Below are positions 49,903 through 58,590 of a stretch of 64,000 bases of DNA, piece by piece. The notes beneath the pieces were generated by a model. It did not search any database and was not told the origin of the DNA. It saw nothing but the letters and a program-made list of their open reading frames with translations. Source of the DNA: Candidatus Pseudomonas phytovorans (GTDB lineage Bacteria > Pseudomonadota > Gammaproteobacteria > Pseudomonadales > Pseudomonadaceae); contig CP119325.1 of the NCBI GenBank assembly GCA_029202525.1, positions 5,368,001 to 5,432,000 on the forward strand, in the 5' to 3' direction. The first letter of the stretch is position 1. The number at the start of each line of letters is the position of its first letter. Made by a program: the position numbers and the translations under genes.

Positions 49903-52452
49903 ATGAACGAGCTCGAGCAACACCTCCAGCAGAACTTGCAGGCACTCGAGGCTGGCAGACCGCTGGCCAAGATGATGGACGACTTCCTGCGCGCTTACCC
50001 TGACCTCGGCGCATCCTTGCAACGCCAAGCCAAGCTGATATTGCGCAAGCATTGCTCTCGGCCAATCGAGCCTCGCTACGTGTGGTGGCACCAGTTCGAC
50101 AGCGCCAGTTCCAGCCCGCGCAGTTTCACCGGATGGCAGCACAATGGCCCGCCCTTGAAATCCATGCGGCTCACCGAGCTGATCGCCAGACGGTTCGACC
50201 TGCATTTTCAAGAAGCCGGGGACGAGCTTGATCTCTATGGTGGTTTCTACCGGCAAGGGCGCAGTGCGCGGTACTACGACGAAAGCAACGAGCTACCGAT
50301 GCTCGGCCGCCAAGTGCAGCAGGATTTGTGGTCGCTGGACTTTGCCACGCTCTATCACAGCGAAGTCGAACAGTTCTGGCGTGAGCAGGGGGAGAGCTTT
50401 CGGCTGCTGGCCAAGGTCAACCTGCTTGGCCAAGGCACCCGTGCCGCTGCAGCCGGGCATATCAGAGCGGATGACCTTGACTGGTTGAAGGTTTCACTAC
50501 TGGGCGCGTCGTCGGCGCGATTGACTGTGGAGGCTTTGTCGCAGGGCAAACACGCCTGCATGCGCGGCGCCAGCGCTTACCGGCTCGCTCCGGGCAGCAA
50601 GCCGTGCTTCTACAACCTGCGCGAGCAAGGCGAGCGGGTACTTTTGTACATACCTTGGGCAGAGCAGCCGCTGCGTGGCTTCGCATCGCACAACGCGATG
50701 GCCCAATGGCTGCAGGGGGAGTTACAGGACCCAGCGTTGCGCTCGCTGCACACCGCTGGCGCGTTATCCGGCATCCAGGAGCAATGTCAGAGCGATGCCA
50801 TTGCACAGGTGTTGCTGGCCATCGCGCATAGCACGTCCAGTCACGCCGCACTTCAACGCATGGAAACCTCGCGCACCCCGGTGGGCCAGGATCTGTTCCT
50901 GCACATGGCTGAACTGGCGCAGCATGAGATGAGCGAAAATGCCGGTTTACTGCTCGACAACAGCGCCTTGCGCAAAGCCATGTGGAGCGGGTACCTGGCT
51001 GCATTCGTCAAGGTGTTTGCAGGGTTCACTCCGCTGGGCTGGCCGGTATCCCTGGCGCTGGTTGGCGCAACGGTCGCCAGGGTCGCGCTCGATGTCGACA
51101 CTGCGGCGCACGCCCGCTCCAGTCAGGCCCGCAAGGCCGCCTTGCGGGCAGCAATGCTGCACAGTCTGTTTGCAGCCTTGAACATGGTCGATGTCGCCTT
51201 CGGCTCCAGTTTTGCCTCGCTGGCTTATCGTGCACCGCTGCATGAGCTGGATGCCTCTGTGGGTCAATGGCAGCCCGTTGAGCGAGCGCTGGAGCCGTTG
51301 AGTGGCCTTGAGGGCAATCGGGTGCTGGTCAATGAACCCGAAGGCAGCGGCGTGTTGCGGGGCATCCGTATTACCGAGGATGGCGGGTGCTGGATCGAGA
51401 TCGATGACCTACCCTACAGGGTGCGCTACAGCCATGAGCTCGGACATTGGCTGATCGTTCCACCCGACAACCCGTTTGCCTTTGCTGAACTGAACCCGGT
51501 TCGCCAGAACGCACAAGGTGAATGGGAGCTGTTGCAACCTCCCCGGCTGGCCGGAGGCAGCCCACCAGGCGGCGTCGCTGCCATTCCCGAAGAGCAATCG
51601 CAGTTTTGGGATGAGTACATGCGTACCGACGAGACGCGCAGCGAGGCCATGTCCGACCAGGCAGAAGAGCGCAACAAGAAACTGCTCGACGACACGTTCG
51701 TGCCCTCTCTTGATCCAGACGCCATCGCCGATTCAGACACCGAACAATACGACTGTGTGAAGATCGGCCAGACAACCCACTACACCTATGAGCAGGGTGG
51801 CGAATATTACAACCACCTGATCCGCACCTACAGCGAGGAAGACACCCAGATCAATCGACCACTGCGAGAAGGGAAGCCATCCAGTGGTTACAGCGATGAT
51901 ACCGACTTTATCAACAAACTTGCCGACGACCTGGAGTCCTTGCCGCGAGATAACGAGGTTCCAATCTATCGTGGTGGTCACGGAACAAGAGGTACAAGCG
52001 GCGCGCATTTTCGCAGCGGTCGCCTGAAAGCCGGGGACACATTGGTAAACACTGACTTTACCTCATTCACCGAAAACCCCTACATCGTTCGCCGATTCGC
52101 CGCCGACACTGACCATATTTCCCCTGAGGGACACAATGGGTTATTCGATGACAGCTCTGTGGTATTTGAGCTACCCGCCAAGCAGTATTACAGCGGTACG
52201 CCCATCAGCACGCTGTCAGGCGCTGCCGAAGAAGCGGAAACCCTGTTTACCCCGGGCCATTACTTCCGCATAGAGCAACTGAGCGAAGTCCGCGGTGTTG
52301 ACTATCACTTCGTGAAAGTGCGCTTGAGCGAGATCGGCAAACCCGCAGGGCCTGTGTATGACCTGCGCACGGGAGCGCCATTCGACCGGGAAGCCTATCT
52401 GGCGCTGGTAAAAGAACCGGTGCTGGTTGACCGGTTCTTTCCCGCTACTTGA
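49903..52452 (+). CDS. Large toxin candidate: dermonecrotic-toxin-like N-terminus, ADP-ribosyltransferase C-terminus
   Basis: An 849-residue protein. Residues ~60-330 (RFDLHFQEAGDELDLYGGFY, then SLDFATLYHSEVEQFWREQG) match my memory of the DUF6543/dermonecrotic-toxin-like region of large Pseudomonas toxins. A hydrophobic stretch lies at ~366-392 (WPVSLALVGATVARVALD), a possible membrane-insertion helix. A compact beta-rich module (VLVNEPEGSGVLRGIRITED) is at ~467-520. The C-terminal ~175 residues have an R-S-E ADP-ribosyltransferase signature: Arg690 in VPIYRGGHG, Thr-Ser at 720-721 in DFTSFTENPYIVRRFA, and Glu777-Ala-Glu779 in AAEEAETLFTPGHYFRI. The ExE form predicts arginine modification. 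No signal peptide, immunity gene or secretion genes are nearby. The last third looks AT-richer than the front. Confidence 0.78.
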   Translation: MNELEQHLQQNLQALEAGRPLAKMMDDFLRAYPDLGASLQRQAKLILRKHCSRPIEPRYVWWHQFDSASSSPRSFTGWQHNGPPLKSMRLTELIARRFDLHFQEAGDELDLYGGFYRQGRSARYYDESNELPMLGRQVQQDLWSLDFATLYHSEVEQFWREQGESFRLLAKVNLLGQGTRAAAAGHIRADDLDWLKVSLLGASSARLTVEALSQGKHACMRGASAYRLAPGSKPCFYNLREQGERVLLYIPWAEQPLRGFASHNAMAQWLQGELQDPALRSLHTAGALSGIQEQCQSDAIAQVLLAIAHSTSSHAALQRMETSRTPVGQDLFLHMAELAQHEMSENAGLLLDNSALRKAMWSGYLAAFVKVFAGFTPLGWPVSLALVGATVARVALDVDTAAHARSSQARKAALRAAMLHSLFAALNMVDVAFGSSFASLAYRAPLHELDASVGQWQPVERALEPLSGLEGNRVLVNEPEGSGVLRGIRITEDGGCWIEIDDLPYRVRYSHELGHWLIVPPDNPFAFAELNPVRQNAQGEWELLQPPRLAGGSPPGGVAAIPEEQSQFWDEYMRTDETRSEAMSDQAEERNKKLLDDTFVPSLDPDAIADSDTEQYDCVKIGQTTHYTYEQGGEYYNHLIRTYSEEDTQINRPLREGKPSSGYSDDTDFINKLADDLESLPRDNEVPIYRGGHGTRGTSGAHFRSGRLKAGDTLVNTDFTSFTENPYIVRRFAADTDHISPEGHNGLFDDSSVVFELPAKQYYSGTPISTLSGAAEEAETLFTPGHYFRIEQLSEVRGVDYHFVKVRLSEIGKPAGPVYDLRTGAPFDREAYLALVKEPVLVDRFFPAT

Positions 52453-52470
52453 TCAACGCAATCTGTTGGC

Positions 52471-53004
52471 TTAAGGGTTCTGTGCCAGATGCCCTTGCGG
52501 GATCACCCGCTTGGCCTGCAGGTAGGCCTTGGCCCAGTAGCTGTTGGACAGGTAGTCCAGGCGCACGGTGCCGCCTGTGGAAGGGGCATGTACGAAACGC
52601 CCCTCCCCCACATAGATACCCGCATGGCTGACCTGCGAACCGCCACTGGTGGCGAAGAACACAAGGTCACCCGACTGCAGCGATCTGGCATCCACTGTCG
52701 GCGCACGCATGACGATCATCTCGCGCGTCGAGCGCGGCAGGCTGATGCCGGCAGCATCACGGTACACGTACTTGATCAGGCCACTGCAGTCGAAGCCCGA
52801 GTCCGGAGTATTGCCGCCCCAGCGATAAGGCGTACCGACCAGACCAATGGCGCGGATCAGCACGTCATCGGCAACCGGTGACGGGCTTGCCTGACTGTAA
52901 GTGACCTGCGGCTGTACCACAGGGGCCGGCGCAGGCGCACGGCTGGAGCAGGCAGCCAGCAAGGCCGCCAGGGAGAGAAATGCGAAGCGCGCCATCTTTA
53001 TCAT
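52471..53004 (-). CDS. NlpC/P60 family lipoprotein (endopeptidase), first of two
   Basis: A 177-residue peptidoglycan DL-endopeptidase. Lipobox LLAAC follows MARFAFLSLAA, giving a lipid-anchored envelope protein. The NlpC/P60 triad is in NTPDSGFDCSGLIKYVYRDA (Cys), SHAGIYVGEGRFVHAPS (His and polar third residue). The linker is Pro-rich (SSRAPAPAPVV). It converges on the toxin gene, 18 bp between stops. A paralogue lies 139 bp upstream in the same direction. Confidence 0.93.
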   Translation of the reverse strand: MIKMARFAFLSLAALLAACSSRAPAPAPVVQPQVTYSQASPSPVADDVLIRAIGLVGTPYRWGGNTPDSGFDCSGLIKYVYRDAAGISLPRSTREMIVMRAPTVDARSLQSGDLVFFATSGGSQVSHAGIYVGEGRFVHAPSTGGTVRLDYLSNSYWAKAYLQAKRVIPQGHLAQNP

Positions 53005-53143
53005 GGCCAGAACATCCTGTCTGAGACCGCTGCGCCGCAGCCGAAAAGAGTTGAGAATTTAGATTAGACGCTTTCTGTAAATGCGCACGGCGGCGAGCTT
53101 TTTTCAAAGCATCGCCGCCGCGGCAGGATATAGCATTTAGCTA

Positions 53144-53797
53144 TCAGTTGCGCGCGATGTTGGTCGGCGCCATGGCCAAGGCACGCTTGGCTTCGATAAA
53201 GGTCTTGCTCCAGTAGCGGTCACCGAGGCTATCGATGCGCACGCCACCGCTGCGGCGGCTGCTGGAGTGAATGAACTGGTTGTCACCCAGGTAGATGCCG
53301 GCATGGCTCACACGGCCGCGGCCATTGGTGCTGAAGAACAGCAGGTCACCAGGCTTGAGCTTGTTGCGCGCCACTTTCGGGGCATCGACGTTGATCATTT
53401 CACGCGTGGAGCGTGGCAGGGTCATGCCCGCTTCTTCGCGGAACAGGTAGCCGATGAAACCACTGCAGTCAAAACCGGACTTTTCCGAGGTACCACCGAA
53501 GCGGTAGCGGGTGCCGATCAAGGCCATGCCGCGCTCAAGAATACTGTCCGCCAGGACAGGCAGCTGGTAAGGCTTGCTGTTGCTGGAGAAAGCCGCCAGG
53601 TCGTCTTCAGTGGCCAGCTCTTCCGGTTCGCCGAATACCGACGAGGACGAGGCTTTGGCCTTGATGGCCGACTCTGCGGCGATCGGGGTGTGATCCTGCA
53701 GCTGCTGAGCTGACTGGGAAGCCGGGCCTTGGGCCGCGCAGCCAAAAAGCAGGGTCACGAGTGCGAGTGGCACGAGGGGTGCGAAGCGCTTTAGCAT
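53144..53797 (-). CDS. NlpC/P60 family lipoprotein (endopeptidase), second of two
   Basis: A 217-residue paralogue of the next gene. Lipobox LLFGC is in MLKRFAPLVPLALVTLLFGC. Catalytic Cys is in SEKSGFDCSGFIGYLFREEA and His in RVSHAGIYLGDNQFIHSSS. The intervening ~60 residues differ from its neighbour. The ATG at 53797 is taken over a GTG two codons upstream; no clear SD precedes either. The pair probably arose by duplication and cuts stem-peptide crosslinks during wall growth. Confidence 0.92.
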   Translation of the reverse strand: MLKRFAPLVPLALVTLLFGCAAQGPASQSAQQLQDHTPIAAESAIKAKASSSSVFGEPEELATEDDLAAFSSNSKPYQLPVLADSILERGMALIGTRYRFGGTSEKSGFDCSGFIGYLFREEAGMTLPRSTREMINVDAPKVARNKLKPGDLLFFSTNGRGRVSHAGIYLGDNQFIHSSSRRSGGVRIDSLGDRYWSKTFIEAKRALAMAPTNIARN

Positions 53798-53924
53798 GGG
53801 CACGACCGTGTCTGTAATCCTTTAGAAGGGGGAAACTATGCCCTCTATCATGGCCATTTGCAAATTTTATCGAAAAAGATGTGACTTTTTTGTTTAGCCG
53901 CTCTGGCCCAGCGTTTTCAGGGGG

Positions 53925-54632
53925 TTACCAGCCGAGGGTTTCCTTGAGGAACGGGATGGTGAGCTTGCGTTGTGCCTGCAGCGAGGCTTGGTCGAGGCGT
54001 TCGAGCAAGTCGAACAGCGCACTCATGCTGCGCGTACCGCGTGTAAGGATGAAGTGGCCCACTTCGTCGGTAAGGTGCAGGCCGCGGCGCGAAGCACGCA
54101 GTTGCAGCGCCCTGAGTTTGTCTTCGTCAGACAGGCCACGCATCTGGAACACCAGGGCCAGGGTCAACCGCGACTTGAGGTCGGGCAGTTTGATCGGCAG
54201 CTCGCGGGGCGATGCCGAGGCTGCCAGCAACAGGCGCCGGCCGCTGTCGCGCAGGCGGTTGAACAGGTGGAACATGGCCTCTTCCCAGTCGGCCTTGCCG
54301 GCGATGACGTGCAGGTCGTCGATGCACACCAGTTCGTACTGGGCCAGGTAGTCGAGCAGATCGACGCCCCGCTCCAGCAACTGTGCCAGTGGCAGGTAGA
54401 CGGCGGGCTCGCCGCGTTGCTGGAAACGGTGGGTGGCAGCCTGCAGCAGGTGACTGCGGCCAACACCCTGCTTGCCCCACAGGTAGATAAGGCTCTCGGT
54501 CCAGCCGGCGTCGGCTTCGCATAGCCGCTCGACGTAGCCCAATGCCGCAGCATTGGCGCCCGGATAGTAGTTGATGAAGGTGGCGTCATCGCGCAGGCGC
54601 ACACCCAGGGGCAACTGGATCGGTGGTTTCAT
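53925..54632 (-). CDS. hda: DnaA regulatory inactivator Hda
   Basis: A 235-residue AAA+ protein that with the beta clamp stimulates DnaA-ATP hydrolysis. It starts MKPPIQLPLGVRLRDDATF; the clamp-binding motif is QLPLGV. Walker A is WGKQGVGRSHLL and Walker B is LVCIDDLHVIAG. The arginine finger lies near LPDLKSRLTLALVFQ. Full length. Immediately upstream and in the same direction is the perM-like gene, the usual pseudomonad arrangement. Confidence 0.95.
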   Translation of the reverse strand: MKPPIQLPLGVRLRDDATFINYYPGANAAALGYVERLCEADAGWTESLIYLWGKQGVGRSHLLQAATHRFQQRGEPAVYLPLAQLLERGVDLLDYLAQYELVCIDDLHVIAGKADWEEAMFHLFNRLRDSGRRLLLAASASPRELPIKLPDLKSRLTLALVFQMRGLSDEDKLRALQLRASRRGLHLTDEVGHFILTRGTRSMSALFDLLERLDQASLQAQRKLTIPFLKETLGW

Positions 54633-54776
54633 GCTCGCGGGCGGTCAGCAGGACCGCAGGGGGCCTTTGGTGAACAATCTGCAAAGTCTATACCCGCAAC
54701 GCGAGGCGCACAATCACGGCAATGGATAGCACAAGCAAAATCAACAGGTTGCGCCACTTTGGGGCAGCTCGCCGGA

Positions 54777-55850
54777 TTACAGCTCAGGGTCGATATCCCC
54801 GGCATACATGTCCGACTCCTTGTACAAGTCATGCATATGCCGCAGCAGTACCATGATCACCGCCGCCACAGGCAGCGCCAACAACACCCCGGTGAAGCCA
54901 AACAGTTCACCACCGGCGAGGATGGCAAAGATCACCGCAACCGGGTGCAGGCCGATGCGGTCGCCCACCAGCAGCGGGGTCAGCACCATGCCTTCCAGCG
55001 CCTGCCCGACCATGAACACCGCAACGATACCCAGCATCGGGTACAGGTCGCCGCCGAACTGGAACAGGCCGGCTACAAGCGCCGCACCAATGCCGATGAT
55101 GAAGCCCATATACGGGACGATGGCCGCAAGGCCCGCGAGCATGCCTATCAACAGGCCCAGCTCCAGCCCTACCAGCATAAGCCCGGCCGAATAGATGAAG
55201 CCCAAGGCCACCATCACCATCAGTTGCCCGCGCACGAAAGCCCCCAGCACCTCATGGCATTCGCCTGCCAGGCCTACCACCTGAGGTTCATGCTGGCGTG
55301 GCAGCAAGCTGCGCAGCTTGGCCATCATCAGGTCCCAGTCACGTAACAGGTAGAACCCCACAACCGGGATCAACACCATGTTGGCCAGCCACCCCATCAG
55401 CGCCAGGCTCGAGGCCGTGGCCTGCGACAACACCACCCCGACGATGTCGGTGGTCTGGCCCATGTGTTCGCTGATGGCCGCCTTTATCTTGTCGAACTTC
55501 CAGAAGCCATCGGCCAGGCCCAATCGATGCTGCACCCACGGCAGCGCCACGTGCTGCAACCAGTCAAGCATCTGCGGTGCCAGCTCGTAGAGCCGCACCA
55601 ACTGCTTGGCCAGCATTGGCACCAGCACCAGCAGCAGGGCCATGACCAGCAGAGTGAAGAGGCCGAACACCACCACTACCCCCCAGGTACGCGACAACCC
55701 CCGGCGCTCCAGCCAGTCGACCATCGGGTCTGCCAGGTAGGCCAGCAGGATGCCGATCAGGAACGGCGTGAGAATGTTGTGCAAGCTGTACAAAAGCACC
55801 GCGACGAGCAGTGCAGCGCCCAGCCAGATCCAGCGACGCGTGTCAGACAA
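54777..55850 (-). CDS. AI-2E (PerM) family membrane protein
   Basis: A 357-residue polytopic membrane protein with about eight helices: MSDTRRWIWLGAALLVAVLL at the start, GILLAYLADPMVDWLERRGL (family motif), and the conserved VPYMGFIIGIGAALVAGLFQ and LTPLLVGDRIGLHPVAVIFA region. Family members act as exporters or Na+/H+ antiporters; the substrate is unknown. It lies directly upstream of hda in the same direction. Confidence 0.9.
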   Translation of the reverse strand: MSDTRRWIWLGAALLVAVLLYSLHNILTPFLIGILLAYLADPMVDWLERRGLSRTWGVVVVFGLFTLLVMALLLVLVPMLAKQLVRLYELAPQMLDWLQHVALPWVQHRLGLADGFWKFDKIKAAISEHMGQTTDIVGVVLSQATASSLALMGWLANMVLIPVVGFYLLRDWDLMMAKLRSLLPRQHEPQVVGLAGECHEVLGAFVRGQLMVMVALGFIYSAGLMLVGLELGLLIGMLAGLAAIVPYMGFIIGIGAALVAGLFQFGGDLYPMLGIVAVFMVGQALEGMVLTPLLVGDRIGLHPVAVIFAILAGGELFGFTGVLLALPVAAVIMVLLRHMHDLYKESDMYAGDIDPEL

Positions 55851-55862
55851 TCTCAGTGCTCC

Positions 55863-56924
55863 TTACCAACGAAAACGCAGGCCGTCGAACGGCTTGGGGG
55901 CGGGTTGCGGCGCTACGGCCGGATCCTGGCCGGGGGCCGGTGCAGGCGTAACAGGCACGGCAGGCGCCTGTTCCACCGGCAGTTCCTGCAACTTGGCCAG
56001 GCCAAGCTGGGCACGCAGTTGCTCGCGGTTGCCCGTCACGCCATAGGTCAGGGTGGTGCCTTCAGCCATCTTGAGACGCGGGCCGTAGGGCTCAAGCACA
56101 CGGGCAAGTTCGGCATAGCGCTGCAGGTTCATGCCCTGCACTTGCACCTGCATCTGGCTGCTGGCGCCCGGGCGGGCGACATAACGCGGCGCCAGGCGAC
56201 TGCTTACCGCCAACATCACTGCGTCGGCCAAAGCGGCCGGGTCGGCCCCTTCGGCAGTGCCTTGCTCACGCTGGTCACCCAGCCACAGCTGCCACTTGCC
56301 CTGCCACTTGCCGTCGGCTTCCTGGGCATGTACCGCCAGCAAGGCGTCGGCGCCGTAACGCTCGGAGGCCTCACGCAGCGGTGCCGGGTCGCCGCCTTCG
56401 ATCTGCTTGGCATTGGCCACCAGTTGCTCCTGCAGGTCGGCCAGCGGCAGGCGCAGCGGCAGGCCTCGGTGCTGTGCGGCACGACGCAGAGGCTGGGCGC
56501 TGGCCTGGCCGTCACCGACCAGGCTGCTGCCATCGACGCTGTCATTCAGCCACCAGCCGAGAATCGAGGGCCGATTGCTGCCCCACAATGCGAGGCCCGC
56601 CTTGCGCAGGGCGCGCTCGGTACTGCCCGGGTCGAACTCAACCAGCACCGACTCGGGCGGGCCGGCTTCGCTGCCAACCTGGTTGATGATTTGCTGCGGG
56701 TCCTTGCGCAACTCGGCCAGCGCCGGGTTCTGCACTGCCTTTGGGTCGCCGGTCAGGCGCAGCACCAGCGTGTCGAGGGCTTTGGCGGTGGCAGCAGCGC
56801 GGGCTTCGGCGCCCTGCCCTGTGACCGGTTCGCGCACCTGGTAAAGGCCGGAGACATTTTCAGCCTGGGCAGTCGCCGCTATCAGGGCCAGGCAACCGGC
56901 TGCAAGAATGTTGATGATGCGCAT
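55863..56924 (-). CDS. DUF2066 domain-containing exported protein
   Basis: A 353-residue periplasmic protein. The signal peptide MRIINILAAGCLALIAATAQ is cleaved before AENVSGLYQV. The family core is YQVREPVTGQGAEARAAATA (N-terminal) and LRKDPQQIINQVGSEAGPPE. A Pro/Ala-rich C-terminal tail ends in FDGLRFRW. It sits upstream of perM and hda and downstream of purM's promoter side, a conserved pseudomonad arrangement. Function unknown. Start at 56924 chosen from the signal peptide; the longer frame runs into the extended inverted repeat. Confidence 0.9.
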   Translation of the reverse strand: MRIINILAAGCLALIAATAQAENVSGLYQVREPVTGQGAEARAAATAKALDTLVLRLTGDPKAVQNPALAELRKDPQQIINQVGSEAGPPESVLVEFDPGSTERALRKAGLALWGSNRPSILGWWLNDSVDGSSLVGDGQASAQPLRRAAQHRGLPLRLPLADLQEQLVANAKQIEGGDPAPLREASERYGADALLAVHAQEADGKWQGKWQLWLGDQREQGTAEGADPAALADAVMLAVSSRLAPRYVARPGASSQMQVQVQGMNLQRYAELARVLEPYGPRLKMAEGTTLTYGVTGNREQLRAQLGLAKLQELPVEQAPAVPVTPAPAPGQDPAVAPQPAPKPFDGLRFRW

Positions 56925-57042
56925 GGGAGATCCTGTCCATTTACCGCAATGCCTATACCTTATACACGGGGGCGCAAGGTAACCAGTCGCGAGGAGTGAA
57001 AGATTGGTTGTTGGAGATATGCGTGGGGTCTGACAGGTGTCT

Positions 57043-57344
57043 GCCTTGAGAGGTTCAGCGCCTGGGAGATCGAGCGCCGCCCGCGCGGCGCTTCGCGGGG
57101 CAAGCCCGCTCCCACATTTGCTGCAACGTGGCCATGCCTGTGAGGCCATGGTTATCAGCCTTGTTGGCATGACTGGATTTCGAGGTGTGCATTATTGCCG
57201 CCCCACCTGCCTCAAGACATGCACCAAGGCAGGCAACCATGGCCTGGCAGGTTCGGCACGTTGCAACGAATGTGGGAGCGGGCTTGCCCCGCGAAGCGCC
57301 GCGCGGGCGGCGCTCGATCTCCCAGGCCCTGAACCTCTCAAGGC
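57043..57344. repeat. Long inverted repeat containing REP cores
   Basis: Two 76-bp arms (57043-57118 and 57269-57344) are reverse complements with one mismatch at 57059. Each includes a REP core (GCTTCGCGGGGCAAGCCCGC) plus about 45 bp of extra sequence (GGGAGATCGAGCGCCGCCCG). The 150-bp centre has no gene. It separates DUF2066 and purM promoters. Confidence 0.95.
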
Positions 57345-57531
57345 GAACTCCCCACCTATTTACCCATTTTCATGCCCTGCCCGTCGGCCTGAGGATGGCC
57401 GCTGCCCGGCAACCCTGATAAAATCGCGCGCCTTCACAGACCACTGACGTTTCAGGCAGCCGCCGCTTACCCGCCGGTCTTGGCCGTCATGGTCGTTTTT
57501 AAGAATCCCTCCCTCCTAAAGGCCTGGATCA

Positions 57532-58590
57532 ATGAGCAAGCAACCCTCCCTGAGCTACAAGGACGCCGGTGTAGACATCGACGCCGGCGAAGCACTGGTC
57601 GAACGCATCAAGGGCGTGGCAAAACGCACCGCACGCCCTGAAGTCATGGGTGGCCTGGGCGGCTTTGGCGCCCTCTGCGAGATCCCGGCCGGCTACAAGC
57701 AGCCAGTGCTGGTCTCCGGCACCGACGGCGTCGGCACCAAGCTGCGCCTGGCGCTGAACCTGAACAAGCACGACAGCATCGGCCAGGACCTGGTCGCCAT
57801 GTGCGTGAACGACCTGGTGGTCTGCGGCGCCGAGCCACTGTTCTTCCTCGATTATTACGCCACCGGCAAACTGAACGTTGACGTGGCCGCCACCGTGGTC
57901 ACCGGCATTGGCGCCGGTTGCGAACTGGCCGGCTGCTCGCTGGTCGGTGGTGAAACCGCCGAAATGCCTGGCATGTACGAAGGCGAAGACTACGACCTGG
58001 CTGGCTTCTGCGTCGGCGTGGTGGAAAAGGCCGAGATCATCGACGGCTCCAAGGTTGCCACTGGCGACGCGCTGATCGCCCTGCCGTCCTCGGGCCCGCA
58101 CTCCAACGGCTACTCGCTGATCCGCAAGATTCTCGAAGTGTCCGCCACCGACATCGAGAACACCCAGCTGGACGGCAAGCCGCTGACCGACCTGCTGATG
58201 GCGCCTACCCGCATCTACGTCAAGCCGCTGCTGCAGCTGATCAAGAACACCGGTGCGGTCAAGGCCATGGCCCACATCACCGGTGGCGGCCTGCTGGACA
58301 ACATCCCGCGCGTTCTGCCGAAAAACGCCCAGGCCGTGGTTGACGTAGCCAGCTGGCAGCGCCCGGTGGTGTTCGACTTCCTGCAGGAAAAAGGCAACGT
58401 CGACGAGCATGAAATGCACCGCGTGCTGAACTGCGGCGTGGGCATGGTCATCTGTGTCGCCCAGGATCAGGTCGAAGCCGCCCTGAACGAACTGCGCGCC
58501 GCCGGTGAGCAGCCATGGGTCATCGGCCACATCGCCGAAGCCGCCGAAGGCGCCGCCCAGGTAGAACTGCAGAACCTCAAGGCACACTGA
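57532..58590 (+). CDS. purM: Phosphoribosylformylglycinamidine cyclo-ligase PurM
   Basis: A 352-residue enzyme forming AIR from FGAM with ATP in de novo purine synthesis. Motifs: YKDAGVDIDAGEALVERIKG, MGGLGGFGALCEIPAGYKQP, LVSGTDGVGTKLRLALNLNK (nucleotide binding), SLVGGETAEMPGMYEGEDYD and MAHITGGGLLDNIPRVLP. Start is preceded by AAAGG. Its TGA overlaps the purN ATG by one base. Confidence 0.97.
   Translation: MSKQPSLSYKDAGVDIDAGEALVERIKGVAKRTARPEVMGGLGGFGALCEIPAGYKQPVLVSGTDGVGTKLRLALNLNKHDSIGQDLVAMCVNDLVVCGAEPLFFLDYYATGKLNVDVAATVVTGIGAGCELAGCSLVGGETAEMPGMYEGEDYDLAGFCVGVVEKAEIIDGSKVATGDALIALPSSGPHSNGYSLIRKILEVSATDIENTQLDGKPLTDLLMAPTRIYVKPLLQLIKNTGAVKAMAHITGGGLLDNIPRVLPKNAQAVVDVASWQRPVVFDFLQEKGNVDEHEMHRVLNCGVGMVICVAQDQVEAALNELRAAGEQPWVIGHIAEAAEGAAQVELQNLKAH

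Noticed and set aside
48999..52452. Immunity gene for the toxin candidate
   Set aside because: Only 18 bp separate the toxin stop from the convergent NlpC/P60 stop, and the 116 bp upstream hold no credible frame. None is present next to the gene.
57121..57268. Possible small gene or CRISPR-like unit inside the long inverted repeat
   Set aside because: No tandem direct repeats and no frame with a start and ribosome-binding site; it is only the centre of an inverted repeat.
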